From Prevotella sp. tc2-28 (lineage in GTDB: Bacteria; Bacteroidota; Bacteroidia; Bacteroidales; Bacteroidaceae): a stretch of 64,000 nt of DNA. Shown piece after piece: positions 1 through 6,942 of this stretch. The stretch is from NCBI RefSeq assembly GCF_900107705.1, contig NZ_FNRE01000014.1, positions 18,464 to 82,463 of the forward strand. The letters run 5' to 3'. The position numbers were made by a program, and so were the translations under genes. The notes under the pieces are model-generated. The model made no database searches and was not told where the DNA came from. It saw nothing but the letters and a program-made list of their open reading frames with translations. The stretch's first letter is position 1; every line of letters begins with the position of its first letter.

Positions 1-678
1 AATGAATACATCAAATCGGGATGCTGTCTCACGGCATAAGTCGCAACTGTAGAAATTGGCTATCGGCTGTATGGGGTATAATCCTATGCCGAGTCCTCTC
101 TCGCAGGCGGAGATAATCTCCCATAGAAGATATCTTATGCCTTTATTGCCGAACTTACGTGCTATGCGGTTATAGCATTTCACTTGGTCGATGTTATGGT
201 AGTACTTCACAAAATCAAGTTTGGAATAGTAAAGTCTTCCTGCTTTCTTGTGCTTGTCTATCCACTTTTCTGTGCGACGGGCGGCGAAGTGCATTCCCTT
301 GCCCTCTATTGAGGCACTGCTGTCGTAGTAGTAGTGTCGCATCAATATCGGCATGATGACACGCATCAGTGCATGGTGTTCTATATGGTCTGGGAAATAC
401 GGCAACTTATGAAGCCGGCGCATCTTTCCACAAGGACACCACTGCTCTACTTCCTGTCCAGGCGATGTATGATAAGTTCCTGTCATTAGCATCTTCTGAA
501 GGTTGTCAAGGTTCTTGTCACGTTCCTTGTCGAAGAGACGGACACCCTTGTGACCTCCTTTGCGCTTGCGAGCCTCACGGTCTGCCTCTATCAGGTTGTA
601 CATCTGCCACACCTGTTCTATGCGTACCTTGCGGTTCTTTCCACGCTTACTATATGTCAGTTCCTTTTCTTCCATCAT
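1..678 (-). CDS. DGR reverse transcriptase, partial (C-terminus off the window)
   Basis: An open frame runs from an ATG at 678 to base 1 without a stop, giving 226 residues of a longer protein. It reads as a retroelement reverse transcriptase: a basic N-terminus, DHIEHHALMRVIMPIL (about 97-112), motif A as KLDFVKYYHNID (153-164, Asp155), and a motif-4-like stretch GIGLYPIQPIANFY (197-210). DGR enzymes usually have IGxxxSQ there; here the Ser position is Ile. The catalytic YxDD would lie outside the window. The gene follows the template repeat at 899-1008, as in known DGRs, and would copy that RNA with errors at adenines. No Avd accessory gene is visible. RT identity is fairly certain; the DGR assignment rests mainly on the neighbouring repeats. 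Confidence 0.88.
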   Translation of the reverse strand, partial: MMEEKELTYSKRGKNRKVRIEQVWQMYNLIEADREARKRKGGHKGVRLFDKERDKNLDNLQKMLMTGTYHTSPGQEVEQWCPCGKMRRLHKLPYFPDHIEHHALMRVIMPILMRHYYYDSSASIEGKGMHFAARRTEKWIDKHKKAGRLYYSKLDFVKYYHNIDQVKCYNRIARKFGNKGIRYLLWEIISACERGLGIGLYPIQPIANFYSCDLCRETASRFDVFI

Positions 679-898
679 ACATGATAATTTCTCACGGCCT
701 TCTACACTTTTGGCTACCGAGCGTTCGGTATAGGCGCACAACTGCCTTGCTTACTTGCACAGCGGGACTTTGTTTCATACCCAATGCCTTTTATTTTTGC
801 TCTGTCGGGTGTTACCCCTCCATCGAGACAGGTTCAATCGTGTGACCGGCCCGTAACTTGGGACGCGTCCCCGTATATTTTTTTATAGTGTCGAATTT
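679..898. other. Spacer between DGR RT and template repeat
   Basis: No convincing gene. On the minus strand the RT frame stays open back to about 750 and a 28-codon ORF starts near 779, too short to be the Avd helical-bundle protein. This stretch probably belongs to the DGR template RNA, whose functional 3' part extends from the template repeat into the RT leader in studied DGRs. Confidence 0.4.
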
Positions 899-1008
899 CA
901 GGCGAGCCCCGATATTGTCATTCGCGTTCGAGAAAGCGTTATTCGAATTCGCGTACGAAAGACCGCATTGCGAACCGTTGTTCGCGTTACTGCCAACAAT
1001 CAGGAGCT
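899..1008 (-). repeat. DGR template repeat (TR)
   Basis: This 110-bp repeat aligns without gaps to 1383-1492. All 21 mismatches fall at positions that are T on the plus strand, i.e. A on the minus strand that matches the target gene's coding strand. That is the signature of adenine-specific mutagenic retrohoming. Read as protein on the minus strand it is Asn-rich (AAY codons), which is typical of templates that maximise diversification. It sits between the variable gene and the reverse transcriptase. Confidence 0.96.
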
Positions 1009-1322
1009 CCACGATATGTCACCTTTTCGGAGGTTCTTTATGCCTCCTCGCCAACGCTATACGTTCCAAGGAAGAAGAAGGTTGTATAAAACTACCTTAG
1101 AACACGTCAGCGTAACTTGTATGTATCTTTCCGTGATACTTTCCTTATGGGTGCAAATTGTCAAAGAGCAACGTTTCTAATCTGGCGATTTTTCTAAATT
1201 GTTAATACTTTTTTGTCATTTCTCTTTTTTTTGTTAGGCGGAAGCCTGCCGGATTTTCAGAAAGCGACGCTTCCCGATTTCGCTTTTCGCTTCGCTCCGA
1301 CAGGCTCCGGCCCAATGCTTGC
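1009..1322. other. Non-coding interval between TR and variable gene
   Basis: No supported gene. On the minus strand it holds GC-rich inverted repeats just beyond the variable gene (about 1236-1310: GGAGCCTG against CAGGCTTCC, and AAGCG/CGCTT). Beyond those lies an AT-rich stretch with TTGACAATTTGC (about 1153-1164), a weak match to a Bacteroidetes promoter that could start the TR RNA. Confidence 0.4.
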
Positions 1323-1336
1323 CTACGCAAGCATTG
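1313..1336. repeat. DGR-type hairpin/cruciform at the end of the variable gene
   Basis: A perfect 10-bp inverted repeat, CAATGCTTGC and GCAAGCATTG, encloses a 4-base loop containing the TAG stop of the variable gene. It lies 46 bp beyond the VR end. In characterised DGRs a short GC-rich hairpin just downstream of VR helps retrohoming. The position fits that role, but the loop (GTAG on the coding strand) is not the usual GRNA tetraloop. It could instead help termination. Confidence 0.6.
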
Positions 1337-3314
1337 ACAGAAGTTCCGCTCCGCTAACGATCTCTGGTTCCGAATAGAAGGCCAGGCGAGCCCCGACACT
1401 GACATCCGCGCCCGAGAAAGCGCGATCCGAAGACGCGGACGAAAGACCGCACGGCGAACCGAGGTACGCGGGACCGCCAACAACCAGGAGCTGACCACCT
1501 GTAGCAGCCCAATATCCGTCGCAGTAGTAGGTGGTTTCACTACCGCCTACAGCCTTTGGCAGCATATCCCAATACTCTCCGAGTTCCATCTGTGTTGCGT
1601 ACTGTCCGTTTGCACTTGAAAGCACACCACTGATGTCACGTCCTTCTGCGGTATTGCTTACCACATTGCCGTCATAGACAACAGCATGCCTAACACTTCC
1701 GCTCATATAGAAGCGAATACCAGGACGGAACTCCCACAACTTGCCGAACATGTCCTCAAAGCCGAACAGCTTCGTCACATAGCGTGTAACGTTAGCTCTG
1801 TCCGTTGCTGTCACGCATCCTGTTCCATCACCAAGGCTATCTGCCATACCATGAGCTAAGTCTCTATAAGCATCCCATGACGCACTTGAGCGGGCATTGC
1901 CGTTGGAAAGGAAGCTCTCTGAGTTGAGATTGCCATAGCGTGCCTGATAGAGTGCATTGATAAGACAGTGGAACTGATAGTTAGCCAATCCAAAGTCTGC
2001 GTGAATGGCTTGTGCGTCCTGCCAGAAGGCACTCATCGTCTTAGAGTGTGAAGAGCCTACACCTGCACGGCTATGCCCTCCTGCAGACATCTGATAAGCA
2101 CCCACCCAATGTGGGGATGCAAATACATGTCCTCCGTTAATAGGTGTCATTCCACCGAATTGTAAGGTAGTTCCATTGCCTAAGTAATGACAGTCTGGAA
2201 CATGTATCATACACTCAGTGGCGGCTTTGGCTGCATCTGTCACAGTGCTTCCATCTGCGAACAAACTCCAATTGGAAGGATTTAGTTTGGCGGCATATAC
2301 CTTGCCATCCTTTACGAGGAATAGATAGCCACCCATACGGTTGATATACTGTGCTGCTGCTCCCTGATTGTTTACGGTGAATGTAGGTGATGAACTTCCC
2401 TCAAGCGTGAAATTAGATACAATGGAATCTATTGCATAGGACATGTTAGTCTGTATTTCCTTCACTGATTGCTGTAGGTTATCTATCTGCTCTTCATAAT
2501 CTCCCTCTGGTGTCTGCCAGGTTCCGTCTTCGCGCAAATACTTACTTGTACCACTGCCAGTACCAAGAGCAGACTTAACTTCAGCGGCTGTTGGTGCAAT
2601 ATGCTTCTGAGCACCTGCCTCTATACCGCCTAACTTATTCTTCTCATCTGTTGTATAGTCATTGGTTGACAGTCCCTTACCTGTTACCTTATCAACCTTT
2701 TTGGCAAGTTCGGTATATGCACCACCAGTCGTGAACTTGGTAGTACCTCCTGATACTGGTGTTGCACTATCTCCCGTGTTGACAACATCCCCCAATCCTA
2801 CCTGTACCTTTGTGACACCATGCGGATTGCTTGTGTTGTTGATGTGGTCGTTGACCACCTTTCCATCGGCAGCAGTACCTGTTGTGGTGCCAATCGCAAG
2901 GTCGCCTTTAATCTGAGTATATGCAGAACCACTCCATCTCCAAGAGGTATTGGTTGACTTGTCAACGTAAATCTTTCCTCCCTCACCAGTTGCGGGGAAT
3001 GCTGACTTGGTGTCATACTCCAATACATCATCCACGTAAGACGGAAGTTGCGAAGAAGGCACTTTTCCTGCGGAGTCAAGCGTTGCCACACCAGAAGCAG
3101 CACCCATCTCACTTCTCTTAACCTGTGCATCGTTTGTTACACTGCCAAGACCGACATCGGACTTGCTGACGGTAACATTGCCGCTCAGAGCATGACCATT
3201 GACGGTCGTTGTCTTGTCTACCTTCGGGTCTATCTTGTCCGTCTTGAGCTTCTGCAAAGCCGCTTTGAGGTCTTGGACGTTGATAGCCTCGGTTTCATGT
3301 CCTGTTGTTGCCAT
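1323..3314 (-). CDS. DGR-diversified tail fibre / receptor-binding protein
   Basis: 663 residues. The N-terminal half is a fibre shaft with the module GVATLDSAGKVPSSQLPS...VDDV and GEGGKIYVD...W (about 75-135), which also occurs in the 291-aa fibre upstream. The C-terminal ~250 residues look like the C-type-lectin/formylglycine-generating-enzyme-like fold used by DGR target proteins (WEFRPGIRFY, then GGPAYLGSPCGLSSAS and GARLAFYS at the end). The last ~50 codons contain VR at 1383-1492. Retrohoming would vary the ligand-binding residues, so this is probably the host-range determinant at the tail tip. Confidence 0.92.
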   Translation of the reverse strand: MATTGHETEAINVQDLKAALQKLKTDKIDPKVDKTTTVNGHALSGNVTVSKSDVGLGSVTNDAQVKRSEMGAASGVATLDSAGKVPSSQLPSYVDDVLEYDTKSAFPATGEGGKIYVDKSTNTSWRWSGSAYTQIKGDLAIGTTTGTAADGKVVNDHINNTSNPHGVTKVQVGLGDVVNTGDSATPVSGGTTKFTTGGAYTELAKKVDKVTGKGLSTNDYTTDEKNKLGGIEAGAQKHIAPTAAEVKSALGTGSGTSKYLREDGTWQTPEGDYEEQIDNLQQSVKEIQTNMSYAIDSIVSNFTLEGSSSPTFTVNNQGAAAQYINRMGGYLFLVKDGKVYAAKLNPSNWSLFADGSTVTDAAKAATECMIHVPDCHYLGNGTTLQFGGMTPINGGHVFASPHWVGAYQMSAGGHSRAGVGSSHSKTMSAFWQDAQAIHADFGLANYQFHCLINALYQARYGNLNSESFLSNGNARSSASWDAYRDLAHGMADSLGDGTGCVTATDRANVTRYVTKLFGFEDMFGKLWEFRPGIRFYMSGSVRHAVVYDGNVVSNTAEGRDISGVLSSANGQYATQMELGEYWDMLPKAVGGSETTYYCDGYWAATGGQLLVVGGPAYLGSPCGLSSASSDRAFSGADVSVGARLAFYSEPEIVSGAELLSMLA
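1383..1492 (-). repeat. DGR variable repeat (VR)
   Basis: In-frame copy of TR 899-1008 inside the 3' end of the fibre gene. It has 21 substitutions, all opposite template adenines (C, G and A found where TR has T on the plus strand). Cytosine- and guanine-only stretches are untouched. The first 14 bases on the plus strand are identical to TR and would be the IMH-like end. Confidence 0.96.
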
Positions 3315-3330
3315 AATATATATCGTTTTT

Positions 3331-3465
3331 TCAAGTTAATTCATTTATGATTGATTCGCAAGTAGCCACGGAGGCATACTCGGTAAGTCCCGGTATCGCA
3401 GGCTTCAGCTTGTCATCCCATAGGGTCTTGAAGTCTTCGAGAGCCATATAATTTTCGCCTGTCAT
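3331..3465 (-). CDS. Small fibre-associated protein (44 aa)
   Basis: Starts at an ATG in a block nearly identical to the start of the next fibre gene: MTGENYMALEDFKTLWDDKLKP here, MTKENYMALADVQELWTSKLKP there. It ends with ATCESIINELT, very like the ATVETCESIIDELN tail of the 500-aa fibre protein. It is thus a chimera of the N-terminal segment of one fibre and the C-terminal segment of another. It could be a miniature connector peptide or a remnant of recombination between fibre modules. Confidence 0.6.
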   Translation of the reverse strand: MTGENYMALEDFKTLWDDKLKPAIPGLTEYASVATCESIINELT

Positions 3466-3498
3466 AATCGTTTCTGTTTATTCTTCCTTTATCATGTC

Positions 3499-3539
3499 AA
3501 AAAAGAATCTCGGGGAGAGGAACGCGTCCCCTCCCTGAG
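3499..3539 (-). terminator. Intrinsic terminator after the 291-aa fibre gene
   Basis: On the minus strand a GC-rich stem (GGGAGGGG with CCTCTCCC, extended by CTC/GAG; plus coordinates 3509-3539) is followed by ATTCTTTTTT. It lies just beyond the stop at 3552 and would limit read-through into the DGR fibre gene. Confidence 0.65.
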
Positions 3540-3551
3540 AAAAAGAGAGCC

Positions 3552-4427
3552 TTAGACTACGAAAGCAGCCAGTTCCTGTGCGGTAACGCGGTTGGGCACC
3601 TCGATGTCAACAGCCTTGTTAGCATCGGGAGTCAGAGCCGTGCCGTTCACCTTCACGCTCTGGATGGCGGTGTCGGCCTTACCACCCTGTGCAGCGGTAG
3701 CGAAGTCAGAAGCCTTCGCGCCTGAGTCTGTCAGGTTGCCGTTGGCATCCAGTCCGGCGAAGTTGCCGTTAGTAGCAGAAGCCACCTTGTCGGCCTTTCC
3801 GCTGATGTCCTGGTGCTGCTGAATAGCAGTATCAGCCAGTGCGAGGGAAGCCTGCACTTCTGCCGTCATGTCGGTAGAAGGAATACCGCCGCTTGGCTTG
3901 TCGTACTTAGCACCCCAGGCAGCCTTGTCGCTGGTGGTCACGTGGATGTCGCTGTTGCCAGTGTGAGAGGCAATGGCAGCTGCGTTGGCAGCACCCTTGG
4001 AACCTTCGTAGGCAGTGCCTGCGGTCTCACCGAGAGCGATGCTTGCGGAAATCTCCGCATAGGCAGTGCCACCCCAACGATAAGTCTTGTTGTCATCGAG
4101 CGTGACATAGATCTTGCCACCCTCACCCTCTGCGGGCAGTGCTGCGAAGTTGGCTGCCTCGATAACGTCGTCAACGAATGAAGGCAGCTGGCTTGATGGA
4201 ACCTTACCGGTAGCATCCAAGGTGGCAACACCACTGTTGGCGCCCTTCTCAGTAGCAGCGATGAACGTGCTCTGGGCGATGTTAGTACCATCAGCCAGAA
4301 CGAGGTTCTTGGCATTGGTGTCAGTACCTGCCAACATCGCAATGAAACCGGCTACGATGTAAGGCTTGAGTTTGCTGGTCCAGAGTTCCTGGACGTCGGC
4401 TAACGCCATGTAATTCTCTTTAGTCAT
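3552..4427 (-). CDS. Tail fibre protein with paralogous shaft module
   Basis: 291 residues. It begins with MTKENYMALADVQELW and then carries the same GVATLDATGKVPSSQLPS-FVDDV, GEGGKIYV and YRWGGTAY motifs as the DGR fibre, followed by Ala/Ser/Asp-rich repeats such as GKADKVASATNGNFAGLDANG. It ends in a short helical cap and has no lectin-like domain. It probably forms or extends the fibre shaft. Similar low-complexity fibre proteins are common in Bacteroides and Prevotella phages. The exact role is inferred. Confidence 0.75.
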   Translation of the reverse strand: MTKENYMALADVQELWTSKLKPYIVAGFIAMLAGTDTNAKNLVLADGTNIAQSTFIAATEKGANSGVATLDATGKVPSSQLPSFVDDVIEAANFAALPAEGEGGKIYVTLDDNKTYRWGGTAYAEISASIALGETAGTAYEGSKGAANAAAIASHTGNSDIHVTTSDKAAWGAKYDKPSGGIPSTDMTAEVQASLALADTAIQQHQDISGKADKVASATNGNFAGLDANGNLTDSGAKASDFATAAQGGKADTAIQSVKVNGTALTPDANKAVDIEVPNRVTAQELAAFVV

Positions 4428-4483
4428 GATAATAAAAGAATTAAATTAAACATATAGAGGACTTTCACCTCCGATTACTATAA

Positions 4484-4771
4484 TTACATCATCTGTATGC
4501 ATGCCATAATCTGACCTTTCAGCTCGTCATGGTCGTCGCCTTGCTTGACGGCTTGGTCGAAAAGCATCTTCAGAGTCATGGTAGCACCTATGATATACCC
4601 CTGTGAGGATGCCCTTGGTGCATCGGGTGCTTTCAGTGATGAGTACATCACCATAGCCACCTTCTCAGCCTGCTGTATCTCTTTAGGTACTGCCGGCTTA
4701 GTGTGAGTTCTCTTCCTGCCTCTTGGTGCGGGAGCCTTTGGAGTAGGCTTTGTTGCTGTTCTTGTAGTCAT
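4484..4771 (-). CDS. Hypothetical small basic protein in the tail module
   Basis: 95 residues. The first ~35 are rich in Lys, Arg, Thr and Pro and probably disordered. The rest looks helical (EIQQAEKVAMVMYSSL, GATMTLKMLFDQAV) and ends in QIMACIQMM. It lies between fibre genes and is translated just after the next gene. No family recognised; a minor tail or assembly factor is the most the context supports. Confidence 0.6.
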   Translation of the reverse strand: MTTRTATKPTPKAPAPRGRKRTHTKPAVPKEIQQAEKVAMVMYSSLKAPDAPRASSQGYIIGATMTLKMLFDQAVKQGDDHDELKGQIMACIQMM

Positions 4772-4776
4772 AAGTC

Positions 4777-4998
4777 TTATACGTTAAAGTTGTCCATCTG
4801 TTCCTGTGTCACGCGGTCCTTGTCGGTGATCATCGAGTCCTTCACCGACTTGCCCAGGTCGACCATCTCCACGGATTCGTCCTTTATCTCCTGGCTGCCT
4901 ACGGAGTCAGGTCCCGGCTGGGAGCCACCGCCTCCTCCGTCTAACTCATACTCTTTACCATCATATTCAAAGATAAGCTTGTTTATTTTCTCTGCCAT
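4777..4998 (-). CDS. Hypothetical small tail-module protein
   Basis: 73 residues: a short beta-like start (INKLIFEYDGKEYELD), a five-Gly linker, then a highly acidic helical segment ending DRVTQEQMDNFNV. The Gly-rich hinge suggests two small units joined flexibly. It sits between the 500-aa and 95-aa tail genes with gaps of a few bases, so it is probably co-translated. Function unknown. Confidence 0.6.
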   Translation of the reverse strand: MAEKINKLIFEYDGKEYELDGGGGGSQPGPDSVGSQEIKDESVEMVDLGKSVKDSMITDKDRVTQEQMDNFNV

Positions 4999-5013
4999 AG
5001 TCGTAATTATTTA

Positions 5014-6516
5014 TTAGTTTAACTCATCAATGATACTCTCACACGTCTCTACCGTTGCGAACACAAGTTCTTCCTTTACCCTGCGGGCGAGGTCTTCCTT
5101 ATCCTCTTCGCTCATAGAATCCCAATCAAGGTCATCACCCGTGGCATAGACGGACTTCTGATAGGTCTTTGTCTGAGCATTCCAGATATACCAATAGTTC
5201 TCATCACCTGTCGTGCCGTCGCCGATAAAAGGAGGATGATCGTTCCAGTCCTTAGCATAGTCACCCTGCGCCTTGGCATAATCGCCTTGCGTGTTGGCAT
5301 AGGTGGCTTTCTCATTGGCTAACGCAGCCTTTTCATTTGCTAACCCTGCCTTATCATTCGCTAACGTTGCCTTATCATTGGCATTAGAAGCAGCATTATT
5401 GGCGAGCGTTGCCTTGCTATTAGCGTTCGATGCTGCTGTATTGGCATTCGACGTAGCGGTCTGTGCGGCCTGTGTCTTGCTGACGACATCAGCCCTAAGC
5501 GTGTTCCAATCCCCACGGACACCACTGCTCTCATCTGTTCCAAAGAAGGAGTTCCATGATGTATTGACACCAGACCAGAAGTCGCCCCATAGCTTCCTTA
5601 CGCCTGTTGGCAATGTGTCACTGAACCAGTTAGTCCAATCGGTCTGACGCTGTGTCTCCGCAGCAACACGGGCCTGCTCGTTGCTCTGGCGTGTCTGCTC
5701 GTTAGCCTCTATCTGCTGACGGCTTATATTGGCGTTATCTGCTGCCGTCTGTGCGAGCGTAGCCTTTTGGTTTGCATTGGTAGCGGCACTATTGGCATCC
5801 GTGGTGGCCTGCTGAATAGCTGGCTTCATATTGGTTAGCCAATCAGCCCACGCTTCCGATGATGCCTGGTCAAGGTCGCAGAGGAAAGTAAAGCTTCCTT
5901 GTGAGTTCTTGCAATACATCTTGGCATTGTCCTCCGATGTCTTGTCGGTGGTAGCAATGATGACGAACTTTCCCTGTGGCACGTTTGCGGCATCGGCATT
6001 CATAGCAGCAACGGAAGGATAGGTGCGATATATATCAAAGCCAATATCAACACTCCGTGACACACCATTTCGGTCTGTGATGGTTACGGTAAACCCTTGC
6101 AATCCTGCGTTGACATTCTCTGCCCCTGCGGTAGCGCCCTGCGCTGCCGTTGCTGCGGTGTTGGCATTGGTGGTAGCCGTCTGCGCATCTACTTTCAATG
6201 TGCCCCATTCAGTAGAGCGTGCCGTGAACCAGTCACTCCATGTCTTGCGCACTCCCTGTTGGTCTGATGTGCCGAACCATGTGTTCCATGCGTTCTGTAT
6301 TGCCGTGACGGTATTATCAAGGTACTGCTTCAGCACAAGGAGTTTCATGCTGACATATCCAGTCATAGAGCCTCCCTGTACACGTATGCCGGGAAGGGTG
6401 ACATCATCGTTTATCTGCGAGACATCATCAATGACATCCTCTTCCTGCTCTACCGAGTACCCTAACTGCTCAAGGGCTTCGCTGACCTGTTCTATAAATT
6501 CGGGTGTTACTGCCAT
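5014..6516 (-). CDS. Long coiled-coil tail fibre / connector protein
   Basis: 500 residues. It contains repeated W-rich blocks (NTWFGTSDQQGVRKTWSDWF near 85 and a similar block near 320) and two Ala/Asn heptad stretches (TATTNANTAATAAQGA; many ATLANDKAGLANEK-like repeats near 365-420) typical of trimeric fibre stems. A small globular part (GKFVIIATTDK) lies near 185. The C-terminus ATVETCESIIDELN recurs in the 44-aa fibre peptide. Best read as a fibre shaft or upper fibre linking tail tip to distal fibres. Confidence 0.75.
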   Translation of the reverse strand: MAVTPEFIEQVSEALEQLGYSVEQEEDVIDDVSQINDDVTLPGIRVQGGSMTGYVSMKLLVLKQYLDNTVTAIQNAWNTWFGTSDQQGVRKTWSDWFTARSTEWGTLKVDAQTATTNANTAATAAQGATAGAENVNAGLQGFTVTITDRNGVSRSVDIGFDIYRTYPSVAAMNADAANVPQGKFVIIATTDKTSEDNAKMYCKNSQGSFTFLCDLDQASSEAWADWLTNMKPAIQQATTDANSAATNANQKATLAQTAADNANISRQQIEANEQTRQSNEQARVAAETQRQTDWTNWFSDTLPTGVRKLWGDFWSGVNTSWNSFFGTDESSGVRGDWNTLRADVVSKTQAAQTATSNANTAASNANSKATLANNAASNANDKATLANDKAGLANEKAALANEKATYANTQGDYAKAQGDYAKDWNDHPPFIGDGTTGDENYWYIWNAQTKTYQKSVYATGDDLDWDSMSEEDKEDLARRVKEELVFATVETCESIIDELN

Positions 6517-6521
6517 ATCTC

Positions 6522-6923
6522 TTACTGTTTAATATATCTAATCCATGCAAAGGCATCCCTTCTGTCCAAGTACATGAGGTCGTACTGGTTGGCGTATGCC
6601 TCACGCTCCAAACTGATGTTCTTGTATGCCGTCATCATATTGCGGTAGATGCACAGACGGACAAGCCACTCTATGCCGTACCACCAGAAGAAGAGAGGGA
6701 TGGCAAGGAGCGACCACCACCCGCATCCTGCTGCGGCGAGGACGGCGGCAATGATAGCACCTACGACAAGCATCTCCTTCTGCTGTCTGCCGTGCGTTCC
6801 CTCATGGCGCTCTCCTATGGTGTTGAAAGCCCACGCTCTGTCCTTGCGGATAAAGAGGAACGGCCAAATCACCATTGACGTGAATCTTTTCACTGGGAAT
6901 ATGTTGTTATATATCTTTTTCAT
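6522..6923 (-). CDS. Membrane protein in the tail module
   Basis: 133 residues with a hydrophobic pair around 50-85 (MLVVGAIIAAVLAAAGCGWW and SLLAIPLFFWWYGIEWLV), giving two membrane helices and a basic C-terminus. It lies between the tail tip gene and the fibres. Phage genes of this type may act in DNA entry, superinfection exclusion or lysis. No family was recognised. Confidence 0.65.
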   Translation of the reverse strand: MKKIYNNIFPVKRFTSMVIWPFLFIRKDRAWAFNTIGERHEGTHGRQQKEMLVVGAIIAAVLAAAGCGWWSLLAIPLFFWWYGIEWLVRLCIYRNMMTAYKNISLEREAYANQYDLMYLDRRDAFAWIRYIKQ

Positions 6924-6942
6924 ATCGTCTTTTTCTCCTGCA

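Noticed and set aside
369..845. Plus-strand 158-codon ORF in the left 0.8 kb
   Set aside because: It lies antisense to the reverse transcriptase frame, has Cys/Leu-rich, non-protein-like composition, and would overlap a well-supported gene.
812..1012. Minus-strand 66-codon ORF across the template repeat
   Set aside because: It is simply the in-frame reading of the DGR template; template RNAs need not be translated.
5300..5460. Tandem repeats that might be a CRISPR or mobile repeat
   Set aside because: They are Ala/Asn-rich coiled-coil codons inside the 500-aa fibre gene.
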